Assembly: GCF_019904255.1 (NCBI RefSeq)
Contig: NZ_CP063203.1
Span: 2,056,001 to 2,120,000 of the forward strand
Length of the DNA stretch: 64,000 nt
Direction: 5' to 3'
Origin: Marixanthomonas sp. SCSIO 43207
Lineage (GTDB): Bacteria > Bacteroidota > Bacteroidia > Flavobacteriales > Flavobacteriaceae
Shown: positions 1 through 8,364 of the stretch, one piece after another
Position numbering within the stretch: position 1 is the first letter of the stretch
Layout: each line of letters begins with the position of its first letter
Translations under genes and position numbers: made by a program
Notes under the pieces: generated by a model
The model's input: the letters and a program-made list of their open reading frames with translations, nothing else
Databases searched by the model: none
Told to the model about the DNA's origin: nothing

Positions 1-57
1 ACTTTTTAAAACCAAGGTTGCTCCTTGTTTTGCGGTATATGATTTGGTTGTCGTCAT
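1..57 (-). CDS. 5' end of an unidentified gene (cut by window edge)
   Basis: An ATG on the minus strand at 57-55 opens a frame that stays open to the window edge, giving only 19 residues beginning MTTTKSYTAKQGATLVLKS. A TATTTTTG element (73-80, minus) lies 15 bases upstream, as expected for a Bacteroidota promoter, which supports a real start divergent from dnaK. Too little is visible to assign a family. Confidence 0.45.
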   Translation of the reverse strand, partial: MTTTKSYTAKQGATLVLKS

Positions 58-72
58 ATGATGGGGAAACTA

Positions 73-80
73 CAAAAATA
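73..80 (-). promoter_or_regulatory. TAnnTTTG -7 element for the divergent left-edge gene
   Basis: Reads TATTTTTG on the minus strand, a full match to the Bacteroidota -7 consensus TAnnTTTG. No clear TTG -33 element is seen at the usual 17-23 bp spacing. Confidence 0.4.
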
Positions 81-103
81 GGCTAATTTAAATATTTTAA
101 ATC

Positions 104-138
104 TGTCACATTTTATTAAAAAATATGACACCCTGTCA
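104..138. promoter_or_regulatory. Paired inverted repeats TGTCA/TGACA upstream of dnaK
   Basis: Three half-sites are visible: TGTCA (104-108), TGACA (126-130) and TGTCA (134-138). They form a wide inverted repeat (17-bp spacer) and a tight one, TGACA-CCC-TGTCA. They lie just upstream of the sigma-54-like element at 151-165, where an activator or repressor of dnaK could bind. The function is inferred from symmetry and position only. Confidence 0.4.
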
Positions 139-150
139 TAAAGTTTTTGA

Positions 151-165
151 TGGCATAATCATTGA
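151..165 (+). promoter_or_regulatory. Sigma-54-like promoter of dnaK
   Basis: TGGCA at 151-155 is followed after six bases by TTGA at 162-165. This gives GG-N10-GA, one base off the sigma-54 rule GG-N10-GC (consensus TGGCAC-N5-TTGC). The start of transcription would fall near 175, leaving a leader of about 40 bases. No CIRCE element and no convincing TTG/TAnnTTTG pair is visible, although a loose TAAATTTTG lies at 183-191. Confidence 0.35.
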
Positions 166-217
166 CTTATTTATGGCGAATTAAATTTTGAATTAGTAAA
201 AAATAAATATAACACTT

Positions 218-2140
218 ATGAGTAAAATAATTGGAATCGACTTAGGTACAACCAACTCCTGCGTTGCCGTTATGGAAGGTAGTGAGCCAACGGTAATACC
301 TAACGCCGAAGGAAAACGAACTACTCCCTCTGTAATCGCCTTTGTGGAAGGTGGCGAAATTAAGGTTGGTGACCCAGCAAAGCGTCAAGCGGTAACAAAC
401 CCTAAAAAGACCATATCTTCCATAAAAAGATTTATGGGAAATAAATTTTCCGAATCACAAAAAGAAATAGACAACGCTGCATATGATGTAGTTAAAGGTG
501 ATAACAATACACCGCGCGTTCAAATTGACGATCGCATGTATACGCCACAAGAATTAAGTGCAATGATTCTTCAAAAAATGAAGAAAACTGCAGAAGATTA
601 TCTTGGGCAAGATGTAGACCGAGCAGTAATTACTGTGCCGGCATATTTTAACGATAGTCAGCGTCAAGCAACCAAAGAAGCTGGTGAAATCGCTGGTCTT
701 AAGGTAGAACGTATTATCAACGAACCTACAGCGGCTGCGTTAGCATATGGACTTGATAAAAAAGACAGTGACCAAAAAATAGTTGTATTTGATTTTGGTG
801 GTGGTACACACGACGTTAGTATCCTTGAATTAGGTGACGGCGTTTTTGAAGTACTTTCTACAGATGGTGATACACATTTAGGTGGTGATGATGTAGATAG
901 TAAAATCATTAACTGGTTGGCAGATGAGTTTCAGAAAGAAGAAGATATGGATCTTCGTAAAGATGCAATGGCTCTTCAGCGTTTGAAAGAAGCTGCAGAA
1001 AAAGCCAAAATTGAACTATCATCTTCAACCCAAACTGAAATTAACTTACCATATGTTACTGCTACAAGCAGCGGCCCAAAACACTTAGTAAAAACGTTAA
1101 CCCGTTCTAAGTTTGAGCAGTTAATTGATGACTTAGTAAAAAGAACAATCACTCCTTGTGAAAAAGCACTTAAAGCTGCCGGATTATCAAAGAGTGACAT
1201 AGATGAGATTATCTTGGTAGGTGGTTCAACACGTATTCCTGCTGTACAAGATGCTGTTAAAAATTTCTTCGGAAAAGCAGCTAGCAAAGGAGTAAATCCA
1301 GATGAGGTTGTTGCAATTGGAGCAGCTATTCAAGGTGGAGTGTTAACAGGTGATGTAAAAGATGTATTGTTACTAGACGTAACGCCACTTTCATTAGGTA
1401 TTGAAACAATGGGAGGCGTAAATACAAAACTTATTGAAGCCAATACAACCATCCCAACTAAGAAAAGTCAAGTGTTCTCAACTGCGGCAGATAATCAGCC
1501 AAGTGTAGAGATTCACGTGTTGCAAGGTGAGCGCCCAATGGCAGCTGATAATAAAACAATAGGACGTTTCCACTTAGATGGAATTCCACCAGCGCCAAGA
1601 GGAACACCTCAAATTGAAGTAACTTTTGATATTGATGCCAATGGTATCATTAAAGTAAGTGCTGAAGATAAAGCAACTGGTAAGAAGCAAGATATTAGAA
1701 TTGAAGCTTCTTCAGGATTAACAGAAGAGGAAATCGAGAAAATGAAACAAGAAGCAGAAGCAAATGCCGAAGCTGATAAAAACGCAAAAGAAAAAGTTGA
1801 TAAAATCAACGAAGCTGATGCGATGATTTTCCAAACTGAAAAGCAACTTAAAGAATTTGGTGATAAATTATCTGATGATAAGAAAAAACCAATTGAAGAT
1901 GCTTTAGAAGACTTGAAAAAAGCCTACGAAACGAAAGAAGTTGAAACCATCCAACCAGCCTTGGATAAAATCAACGAAGCGTGGAAAACTGCTAGTGAAG
2001 AGATGTACAAAGCCCAAGCAGAAGCTCAACAAGGTGGTGCTGCCCCAGGCGGTGATGCCGGAGCGCAACAAGGTGCTACAGGCGGATCTTCAGAAGAAGG
2101 TAGTGATGTAGAAGATGTAGACTTTGAAGAAGTAAAATAA
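218..2140 (+). CDS. dnaK: Chaperone DnaK (Hsp70)
   Basis: Cytoplasmic ATP-dependent chaperone that binds unfolded segments together with DnaJ and GrpE. The 640-residue length is normal. The N-terminus has the phosphate-1 signature [14 protein letters not shown], followed by [12 protein letters not shown] (phosphate 2) and [13 protein letters not shown]. The substrate-binding domain runs from about residue 390, and the helical lid ends in a Gly/Ala/Gln-rich linker and the acidic tail [11 protein letters not shown], close to the usual EEVD-like end. The usual FGGGTFD is FGGGTHD here. dnaJ and grpE are not next to it. It is closed by a strong bidirectional terminator at 2163-2194. Confidence 0.99.
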   Translation: MSKIIGIDLGTTNSCVAVMEGSEPTVIPNAEGKRTTPSVIAFVEGGEIKVGDPAKRQAVTNPKKTISSIKRFMGNKFSESQKEIDNAAYDVVKGDNNTPRVQIDDRMYTPQELSAMILQKMKKTAEDYLGQDVDRAVITVPAYFNDSQRQATKEAGEIAGLKVERIINEPTAAALAYGLDKKDSDQKIVVFDFGGGTHDVSILELGDGVFEVLSTDGDTHLGGDDVDSKIINWLADEFQKEEDMDLRKDAMALQRLKEAAEKAKIELSSSTQTEINLPYVTATSSGPKHLVKTLTRSKFEQLIDDLVKRTITPCEKALKAAGLSKSDIDEIILVGGSTRIPAVQDAVKNFFGKAASKGVNPDEVVAIGAAIQGGVLTGDVKDVLLLDVTPLSLGIETMGGVNTKLIEANTTIPTKKSQVFSTAADNQPSVEIHVLQGERPMAADNKTIGRFHLDGIPPAPRGTPQIEVTFDIDANGIIKVSAEDKATGKKQDIRIEASSGLTEEEIEKMKQEAEANAEADKNAKEKVDKINEADAMIFQTEKQLKEFGDKLSDDKKKPIEDALEDLKKAYETKEVETIQPALDKINEAWKTASEEMYKAQAEAQQGGAAPGGDAGAQQGATGGSSEEGSDVEDVDFEEVK

Positions 2141-2162
2141 TTCTGAAGTTTAATAACCATAA

Positions 2163-2194
2163 AAAAACCGCAACTTATTTAAGTTGCGGTTTTT
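2163..2194. terminator. Bidirectional terminator between dnaK and the convergent gene
   Basis: AAAAACCGCAACTT (2163-2176), loop ATTT and AAGTTGCGGTTTTT (2181-2194) form a perfect 14-bp stem with A/T tails on both sides. It serves dnaK on the plus strand and the secreted protein gene ending at 2210 on the minus strand. Confidence 0.9.
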
Positions 2195-2209
2195 CTTTTT
2201 ACACCTATT

Positions 2210-2902
2210 TTATTCATCAATTTTAGTTATTGAGTAACCATCTGTATTAAATATTTTTTCATCAACATATCCTTCTGAAATATTTATAATACGAATCACA
2301 ACATCTGCTCGGTCAGTCTTACTTTTTAGTTGTGAGAGTAGGGGCAAACCTTCTATCCCAAATTGATCAAAGAGCTCAAGATCTTTGGTATCTTTACCAG
2401 AGCCTACAGATTGATAGGCTAGTAGACTACTCATAGTAAGTTCAATAGTATTTGACACCCAGAGATTGGCAGTGTATTCTTCATTTTCTGCTATTACTTC
2501 TTGAGTTGTAAATCCTTGAATTTCTTTTATTCTACCTGAATACTTTAACTTAGTTCTAGGGCCGGTTCCATAATCACGTAAAGCAAAGTGCATACCCGGC
2601 CAGTATTTTAAATTCATAGGCAAAATATAACCTCCCTTTTTATTATGTTGTTCAAATAACCCCGTAATGGTAGAGTCTTTAACATTAAATACAAGACGTA
2701 AATCTGGTTGGTTTCTTTTTGAGTGAATTAGTAACGCTGTTTTCTCTTTTCCGAAGTAATATGAAAGCGTATCACTGCGTTTGTTACCGTTTTGATACTC
2801 TAGCGAAACAACTAAGTCAAAGCTTCCATTAAAAGATTGTGCGAGTAATTGATTGGAAATTAAACTGAAAAAGACAATAAGGGATATGTAAGTTTTTATC
2901 AT
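2210..2902 (-). CDS. Secreted protein, DUF4412-like
   Basis: A 230-residue protein when started at the ATG at 2902; a TTG seven codons upstream is unlikely because it precedes the signal peptide MIKTYISLIVFFSLISNQLLAQ. After cleavage it reads as a beta-rich periplasmic or outer-membrane-associated protein. The central ITGLFEQ and IQGFTTQEVIAENEEYTANLWVS stretches resemble the DUF4412 family of Bacteroidota, whose role is unknown. It stands alone, convergent with dnaK. The family assignment is tentative. Confidence 0.75.
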   Translation of the reverse strand: MIKTYISLIVFFSLISNQLLAQSFNGSFDLVVSLEYQNGNKRSDTLSYYFGKEKTALLIHSKRNQPDLRLVFNVKDSTITGLFEQHNKKGGYILPMNLKYWPGMHFALRDYGTGPRTKLKYSGRIKEIQGFTTQEVIAENEEYTANLWVSNTIELTMSSLLAYQSVGSGKDTKDLELFDQFGIEGLPLLSQLKSKTDRADVVIRIINISEGYVDEKIFNTDGYSITKIDE

Positions 2903-2993
2903 AACAAAAGTGATGTATCTCAAGATACGCCTTTTAGTTATTTGATAACAGATGTTTTTTTGTCATAAAAACCTCACATAGATTGGTCGAAAC

Positions 2994-3026
2994 AAAAAAA
3001 GAACGGCCCTTAGTAGAGAGCCGTTC
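2994..3026 (-). terminator. Terminator downstream of the LRR protein gene
   Basis: On the minus strand the arms GAACGGCTC and GGGCCGTTC (3026-3018 and 3009-3001) form a 9-bp stem with one G-U pair and an 8-base loop. Seven T residues follow (3000-2994). It lies about 150 bases past the stop of the LRR gene. Confidence 0.7.
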
Positions 3027-3177
3027 AAACCAAATAAATCAATTAGCAACTAAACTAATTAATTAATGCAATAGTATATATTTAATTTTTTTAAGCAAAG
3101 TCCTTTAACGGTATTTTTTGAATTTTATCTATAGTGGGAAATTTTATTATTATGAATTTTCTCACTAATGAACATTC

Positions 3178-3891
3178 TTAATCTTCATCCTCATTTCGTT
3201 CTACAGCAATGATACTGTTTGCCGGAGTGGTAATTGTTGGTTCCTTTGTAAGGTCTAGAGTTGCTCCAGAGTTTGATAGCAATACAATTGAAAACATTTC
3301 AGGGTTTGTAAAGTTATTTTCGGCTACCATTAACTCTTTAAGGTTGTTGTTTTGGGTTAATTCGGTTGGTAATATTCCGCTTAATTGATTATCAAATACA
3401 TTAAAAACCTCTAATGAATTAAGGTTTTTAACCGTAGCAGGAATGGCCCCATTAAATTTATTACTGCTTAAGTGTAGTTGTTTTAATTGAGTTAAATTTC
3501 CTATAGATGCAGGAATGGTTCCACTTAAGTCGTTACTATTGAATGCTAAAATTTTCAGGTGTTTCAGGTTTCCGATAGATGAAGGAAGTTCACCACTAAT
3601 TTTATTAAATGATAACTCTAGGGTTTCAAGGTTGGTTAACTTTTCTATTGAAGCTGGAATAGTTCCTTCTACATTATTAAAAAGAAGTGTAATACCTGTA
3701 ACCTTACCGTCTTCAATTGTAACACCTTCCCAATTTGAAATAGGTTTATCTAGTTGCCATGGAGTGTTCCAATTATCACCATTGGTCGCTTGGTAAAAAT
3801 CAATAAGAGCTTGTTTTTCAACAGAACTTATTTGAGCAAATAACGTGCTGCAATATGCTGTAACTAAAACGAATAGTAGATATTTTTTCAT
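3178..3891 (-). CDS. Secreted leucine-rich-repeat protein
   Basis: A 237-residue protein with the signal peptide MKKYLLFVLVTAYCSTLFAQ. Next comes a cap module (EKQALIDFYQATNGDNW, residues about 24-40) and then about six plant-type leucine-rich repeats of the form LxxLxLxxNxLSGxIPxxIGNL (about residues 65-200). It ends in an acidic tail with no T9SS sorting domain. Repeats of this kind usually bind proteins or surfaces, and the target cannot be told here. The same cap module is present in the larger T9SS protein at 13749-15884. Confidence 0.85.
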   Translation of the reverse strand: MKKYLLFVLVTAYCSTLFAQISSVEKQALIDFYQATNGDNWNTPWQLDKPISNWEGVTIEDGKVTGITLLFNNVEGTIPASIEKLTNLETLELSFNKISGELPSSIGNLKHLKILAFNSNDLSGTIPASIGNLTQLKQLHLSSNKFNGAIPATVKNLNSLEVFNVFDNQLSGILPTELTQNNNLKELMVAENNFTNPEMFSIVLLSNSGATLDLTKEPTITTPANSIIAVERNEDED

Positions 3892-3988
3892 AATTAGGGG
3901 CTTTGGTTTTCTTACAAAACAGCATAAAGAAACTTCTTTTTTTGCTTAACTGCAAAAAAAATCGATGAAATACACTTTTAAATATAAA

Positions 3989-4633
3989 TTACTGGGTAGC
4001 AATTTGTTGTAAAAAAGCTGTGTTAACCTCGTGAACCCCTTCAAACACGGTGATCTTTAAGTTATTGCCAAAAAGAGCTGTACCTTTTAATTGTTCTTCG
4101 GTTTTTTTGGCCTCAGTAATGTAAGGATCATTATCACCATATAAATAGGTTACTTGCGTTTCTGAACTTAAATAATCAAAATCATCAGCTTTTAACTCAA
4201 CCGGTATGCCTCCTGAATGCAATAGTAAATAATCGCATTGTATTTTTCTACTGGCGAGCCATCGAGCAGCAATAGAAACACCTTGAGAGTAACCCATAAC
4301 AATAAAGTTGGGGATTACATCTGGTTTTTCTTGTTCCCACACAGCATCTACATATTTTAAAACATTTTTTGTTTCGGCTTGCGTATTTTCCTTGGTGAGC
4401 CAAGAAGCGCCTACGTGCTTAAAATTTGAACCTTGATAATATTTTGATGGAGCTTGTGGAATGATGATGAAATTTTCTTCAGGATTAAGGTGTTTAAAAT
4501 ATTTGGCAAAATACCTACTTAAGTAGCCTAAACCGTGAAAGGCAATCCAAACATTTTTGGTTTTTGAAGTTAGTGTATTTACAGTTGTATAGGTATTTGT
4601 TGTAGTATATGAAACCTCTTTTTCGCTGGCCAT
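3989..4633 (-). CDS. Alpha/beta hydrolase, predicted esterase
   Basis: A 214-residue cytoplasmic protein of the small phospholipase/carboxylesterase type. The nucleophile elbow is GYSQG (in FIVMGYSQGVSIAARWLA). A late Asp in YGDNDPYIT and His in FEGVHEVN complete the probable Ser-Asp-His triad. There is no signal peptide. Its start lies only 27 bases from the divergent menaquinone-linked thioesterase, so the two must share a very compact control region. Substrate unknown. Confidence 0.85.
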   Translation of the reverse strand: MASEKEVSYTTTNTYTTVNTLTSKTKNVWIAFHGLGYLSRYFAKYFKHLNPEENFIIIPQAPSKYYQGSNFKHVGASWLTKENTQAETKNVLKYVDAVWEQEKPDVIPNFIVMGYSQGVSIAARWLASRKIQCDYLLLHSGGIPVELKADDFDYLSSETQVTYLYGDNDPYITEAKKTEEQLKGTALFGNNLKITVFEGVHEVNTAFLQQIATQ

Positions 4634-4638
4634 TTCAA

Positions 4639-4659
4639 TTTTGTATTTTTACAAAAGTA
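4639..4659. promoter_or_regulatory. Compact divergent promoter with palindrome
   Basis: TTTTGTA (4639-4645), TTTT and TACAAAA (4650-4656) make a perfect palindrome filling most of the 27-bp gap between two divergent starts. On the minus strand TACTTTTG (4659-4652) is a full TAnnTTTG element for the esterase gene. No equally good plus-strand element is seen. Confidence 0.4.
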
Positions 4660-4660
4660 A

Positions 4661-5089
4661 ATGAAACCTATGAAGTACACCAAAGAAGAAATACTAGATG
4701 GTTTAAAAAAAATGTGTAAAAACACATTGATGGAAACTTTAGATATCGAGTTTATTGATGTTACCAATGATACCTTAATAGCAAAGATGCCTGTAACCCC
4801 AAAAATACATCAACCCGATGGCGTTTTGCACGGCGGCGCTTCGGTAGCACTTGCAGAGAGTGTAGGTAGTGCAGCAGCTTTTATTTTTTTAGATTCTGAA
4901 AATGTAAGCATTCGCGGAATCGAAATTGCAGCCAATCACGTAAAAAGTGTTCGAGATGGGTATGTGTATGCTCATGCAAAAGTCTTGCATCAAGGACGTA
5001 CTACTCAATTATGGCAAATTAAAATTGTTAATGAAAAAGAAGAATTGGTTTCTTTGGTTAAATTGACTACATTAAGCCTTGAAAACTAA
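4661..5089 (+). CDS. Hotdog-fold acyl-CoA thioesterase, probably for DHNA-CoA
   Basis: A 142-residue PaaI/YbdB-type thioesterase. It has the helix motif HGGASVALAESVGS (about residues 58-71), where HGG binds the thioester and the Glu is the likely catalytic acid. It starts an operon with isochorismate synthase (7 bases downstream) and menD. In menaquinone synthesis MenB makes 1,4-dihydroxy-2-naphthoyl-CoA, which needs a hotdog thioesterase to release DHNA. Position and fold therefore point to that step (MenI role). Start at 4661, or 4670 (a second ATG three codons in). Confidence 0.85.
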   Translation: MKPMKYTKEEILDGLKKMCKNTLMETLDIEFIDVTNDTLIAKMPVTPKIHQPDGVLHGGASVALAESVGSAAAFIFLDSENVSIRGIEIAANHVKSVRDGYVYAHAKVLHQGRTTQLWQIKIVNEKEELVSLVKLTTLSLEN

Positions 5090-5095
5090 CTGCTA

Positions 5096-6163
5096 ATGAA
5101 TCTACAAATACTCACTGAAAAAATATCTGACCACTATAAAAAAGGAAAGCCTTTTGTTTTATATTCACTGCCAGAGAGTGATTCAGTAGAACTTTTACTT
5201 CAAAAAAACTCCAAAAAATATACATCAGAAACCTTTGATAAAAAAGGGATCGTCATAGCTCCTTTTAATTATAAAGGAAAGACTGTATGTATTCCCTTAC
5301 AAGAATCTAATCATTTTGAAGCCCAATTAGGTAGTGATCAAATAGAAAAAAAATCTATTGATGCAACATATACCGCTTTAGAAAAAGAAGATTATATGCG
5401 TTTGGTGGCAAAGGCTATTCATGGCATTAACCACAAAAACACGCATAAAGTTGTTGTTTCTAGAAAAAAAGAAATATCGATTACTGAAATGAACTTTGAA
5501 AAGCTTTCACAACGTTTGTTTAACCTATATCCAACAGCTTTTCGTTACATATGGTATCATCCTGAAACGGGTCTTTGGTGTGGCGCAACGCCCGAAGTCT
5601 TATTGCAAACAAACGGAACATCCTTTACAACAATGGCTCTTGCGGGAACCAAGAAAATTGAAAACGATCAACCACCTTTATGGACTCCAAAAGAAAAAAA
5701 TGAGCAACAAGTAGTAACAGACGCTATAAGCAATTGTTTACAAAAAGTAACCTCAGTATTGCGAGTTTCAAAAACATACACACATGAAGCCGGTTCTTTA
5801 GCGCATCTACGAACAGACATTACAGGAATGCTTAAAAATAACAAAACTACACTTTCAACAATTACCGCTGCATTGCACCCTACACCTGCAGTTTGTGGTA
5901 CGCCATTATCTGCAGCAATAGATTTTATTGAGAAAAATGAAAATTATAAACGAGAATTTTATACCGGTTTTATAGGTTCAATTGATGATAAAGACTCAAT
6001 ATCTTGCCTGTATGTAAATCTTCGCTGTATGAAAATTGAAGAAAACAAAGCTTCTTTATATGTAGGTGGCGGAATTACCTTTGATTCTCAACCCGAAGAA
6101 GAATGGGAAGAAACTCAAAATAAATTGCAAACAATGCTTCAGGTACTGCAACCAATGCTTTAA
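5096..6163 (+). CDS. menF: Isochorismate synthase
   Basis: Converts chorismate to isochorismate, the entry step to menaquinone. The 355-residue protein belongs to the chorismate-binding family. The conserved C-terminal half includes the GATPEVLL segment, the LAHLRTDITG stretch, HPTPAVCGTP and the FYTGFIGSID block with Mg-binding acidic residues. It lies 6 bases after the thioesterase gene and is followed by menD, so the pathway order is kept. A siderophore-type EntC is possible by sequence, but the menD neighbour argues for MenF. Confidence 0.93.
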   Translation: MNLQILTEKISDHYKKGKPFVLYSLPESDSVELLLQKNSKKYTSETFDKKGIVIAPFNYKGKTVCIPLQESNHFEAQLGSDQIEKKSIDATYTALEKEDYMRLVAKAIHGINHKNTHKVVVSRKKEISITEMNFEKLSQRLFNLYPTAFRYIWYHPETGLWCGATPEVLLQTNGTSFTTMALAGTKKIENDQPPLWTPKEKNEQQVVTDAISNCLQKVTSVLRVSKTYTHEAGSLAHLRTDITGMLKNNKTTLSTITAALHPTPAVCGTPLSAAIDFIEKNENYKREFYTGFIGSIDDKDSISCLYVNLRCMKIEENKASLYVGGGITFDSQPEEEWEETQNKLQTMLQVLQPML

Positions 6164-6181
6164 AATTGATTTTTCTGTTTG

Positions 6182-6189
6182 TACCTTTG
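6182..6189 (+). promoter_or_regulatory. TAnnTTTG element immediately before menD
   Basis: TACCTTTG ends only 5 bases before the menD ATG at 6195. If used, transcription would begin at or within a few bases of the start codon and give a leaderless or nearly leaderless menD mRNA. A TTG at 6166-6168 is closer (13 bp) than the usual -33 spacing. Confidence 0.45.
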
Positions 6190-6194
6190 TAGTA

Positions 6195-7856
6195 ATGAAC
6201 TTTTCTGAAAAACCCCTCTCGCAAACCGTAACACAGTTGTGTTTAAACAAAGGTATTACTGAAATAGTAATTTCTCCAGGATCTAGAAACGCTCCTTTAA
6301 TTATAGGATTTACTGAAAATCCAAATTTTAATTGTTTCAGTATTGTAGATGAAAGAGCTGCTGCTTTTTTTGCATTAGGGATGGCACAACAAAGTAAAAA
6401 ACCGGTTGCATTGGTATGTTCTTCGGGTTCGGCTTTGTTAAATTATTTTCCAGCAGTAGCCGAAGCTTTTTACAGCGATATCCCACTAGTAGTGTTATCT
6501 GCAGATAGACCTCCGCATTTATTAGAAATTGGTGATGGGCAAACCATTCAGCAAGAAGAAGTTTACGGTAAGCACATATTATACAATGCCAATTGCAAAG
6601 CAGAAGCTGAGGCGCAAATACATAATGAAACTTCTATAAATACTGCCTTAAACACAGCTATTGAGTTGCAGGGGCCTGTCCATATCAATTTACCATTTCA
6701 TGAACCTTTATATAAAACCGTCAATGAACCAGCTGTGATACCACAGAATGTTCCGGCACGGCTACCTTCAGAAGAAATTCCTGAGAATATTAATGAGATC
6801 AAGGAGCAGTGGAGTACTAGTAAAAAAATAATGGTGTTGGTAGGGGTTTTAGCTCCCAATAGTATTGAAGAAAAATATATAAACGCTTTAGCTGAAGATG
6901 AACGTATTTTGATATTAACTGAAACTACGTCAAATTTACACCATAGTAAATTTGTATCAGCGATTGACCAGCTTATTACTTCGTTAACCGAAAGTGAATT
7001 TGAGGCTTTACAGCCTGATATACTTCTTACTTTTGGTGGGATGGTGGTTTCAAAAAGAATTAAAAAGTTTTTACGTAGTTATCCGCCACAAAAACATTGG
7101 CATATCGATGTAAAAAAAGCATATGATACGTATTTTTCATTGAGTCAACATATACAAACATCACCTAATACTTTTTTTGAAAACATACTACCAAGTCCTC
7201 AAACTAATAGTACGTATGAAGAAACCTGGTTGGCAGTTAGAGATAAAAAAGTAGAGCGATATAAAGATTTTATTACAAAGGTTCAGTATTCTGATTTTAA
7301 AGCCTATTGTAAACTTTTTAATTATATACCAGAAAACACACAACTTCAAATTGCAAATAGTGCCGCAATACGGTATGCACAACTCTTTGAACTACCTTCA
7401 TCTGTAGCAGTTTTTTGTAATAGAGGAACCAGTGGTATTGACGGTAGTATAAGTACAGCTGTTGGAGCAGCTTATGCTTCAAAAGTACCAACAGTAATGC
7501 TTACGGGTGATTTAAGCTTCTTTTATGACAGCAATGCACTTTGGAATAACTACATACCTAATACCTTCAAGATTATACTAATAAATAATAGTGGTGGTGG
7601 TATTTTTAGGATTTTACCCGGTGCCAAAGAAACAACATATTTTAACCAGTTTTTTGAGACTCAGCATCAACGTACAGCAAAACAGTTCTGTGCAATGTAC
7701 AATATTGATTATGCTTGTGTAACGAGTGATGAAGTACTAGATACGGCTTTAAACAGTTTCTTTTCAAAAGCAAAAACACCTGCTTTATTAGAAATTATTA
7801 CACCTCCAGAAGTAAATGATCAGGTACTTTTAGATTATTTTAAAGCAATTAAATAG
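6195..7856 (+). CDS. menD: 2-succinyl-5-enolpyruvyl-6-hydroxy-3-cyclohexene-1-carboxylate synthase
   Basis: Thiamine-diphosphate enzyme joining isochorismate and 2-oxoglutarate in menaquinone synthesis. The 553-residue protein begins at the ATG at 6195 (MNFSEKPLSQTVTQLC), which fits the family. The longer frame back to 6066 would overlap menF and is rejected. Visible motifs are EIVISPGSRNAPL near the N-terminus, the catalytic Glu region FSIVDERAAAFFALG, and the TPP/Mg motif from GDLSFFYDSNAL to INNSGGGIF. It follows menF by 31 bases and has its own promoter-like element, so it may be transcribed both with and without menF. Confidence 0.97.
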   Translation: MNFSEKPLSQTVTQLCLNKGITEIVISPGSRNAPLIIGFTENPNFNCFSIVDERAAAFFALGMAQQSKKPVALVCSSGSALLNYFPAVAEAFYSDIPLVVLSADRPPHLLEIGDGQTIQQEEVYGKHILYNANCKAEAEAQIHNETSINTALNTAIELQGPVHINLPFHEPLYKTVNEPAVIPQNVPARLPSEEIPENINEIKEQWSTSKKIMVLVGVLAPNSIEEKYINALAEDERILILTETTSNLHHSKFVSAIDQLITSLTESEFEALQPDILLTFGGMVVSKRIKKFLRSYPPQKHWHIDVKKAYDTYFSLSQHIQTSPNTFFENILPSPQTNSTYEETWLAVRDKKVERYKDFITKVQYSDFKAYCKLFNYIPENTQLQIANSAAIRYAQLFELPSSVAVFCNRGTSGIDGSISTAVGAAYASKVPTVMLTGDLSFFYDSNALWNNYIPNTFKIILINNSGGGIFRILPGAKETTYFNQFFETQHQRTAKQFCAMYNIDYACVTSDEVLDTALNSFFSKAKTPALLEIITPPEVNDQVLLDYFKAIK

Positions 7857-7863
7857 TAGTAGT

Positions 7864-8283
7864 TTACTCTCCTTTACTTAACAGCTCTTTTGCCCACAAA
7901 AATGCTTTTGATAGACTAGAGAATGATTGAAAAGGTTTTTTAAAGAATGCAGATTCCATTTCTGCATTTTTTTGACCAATTTTATTATTTGAAACAACAG
8001 CAATACCTTTTAATTCAGGGATTTTTTCTAGGTAAATATAATCTTGTGGGTTGAGCGAGTAGGAGTGTATACGGTTTGAAATATATACCCAAGTAGGTTT
8101 ATCAACATATGTAAGACCTTTAACCAATATAGAAAATGCGGTTTCATATGAAAGTGTAACCCCTTCGTTACCTTCAAAAACTATAACATCATCATACATA
8201 TAGGCTACGCCCAATTCAGTTTTTAAAACTTTTTTAAGTACTGCAGACTCTGGTAAATCGTGATGATCAGGTTTTGGATACAT
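7864..8283 (-). CDS. Conserved hypothetical protein, STAS/SpoIIAA-like
   Basis: A 139-residue cytoplasmic protein when started at the ATG at 8283 (MYPKPDHHDLPES). A frame back to 8388 would run through the divergent neighbour's promoter and start. Alternating strands and helices, and stretches such as FEGNEGVTLSYETAFSILVKGLTYV and KIPELKGIAVVSNN, are reminiscent of the STAS/SpoIIAA-like proteins common in flavobacteria, often linked to regulation, but this is only a resemblance. It converges with menD (7-base gap) and diverges from the CvfB-like gene. Confidence 0.65.
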   Translation of the reverse strand: MYPKPDHHDLPESAVLKKVLKTELGVAYMYDDVIVFEGNEGVTLSYETAFSILVKGLTYVDKPTWVYISNRIHSYSLNPQDYIYLEKIPELKGIAVVSNNKIGQKNAEMESAFFKKPFQSFSSLSKAFLWAKELLSKGE

Positions 8284-8351
8284 AATTTGTGAAATTAGTG
8301 AATTATTTAAAATGATGACACGTTTTTTTAATATTTTAGATGCCTTAATAG

Positions 8352-8359
8352 TACCTTTG
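8352..8359 (+). promoter_or_regulatory. TAnnTTTG element immediately before the CvfB-like gene
   Basis: TACCTTTG ends 5 bases before the ATG at 8365, the same arrangement as at menD. A leaderless or nearly leaderless mRNA is implied. No clear -33 TTG. Confidence 0.45.
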
Positions 8360-8364
8360 TGTTT

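Noticed and set aside
61..217. CIRCE/HrcA element at dnaK
   Set aside because: The TTAGCACTC-N9-GAGTGCTAA repeat is not present; the repeats seen are TGTCA/TGACA.
664..1809. Minus-strand frames inside dnaK
   Set aside because: They are shadows of the coding strand, with no start context, signal or family resemblance.
6066..6194. N-terminal extension of menD
   Set aside because: It overlaps menF out of frame, and the MenD family begins at the ATG at 6195.
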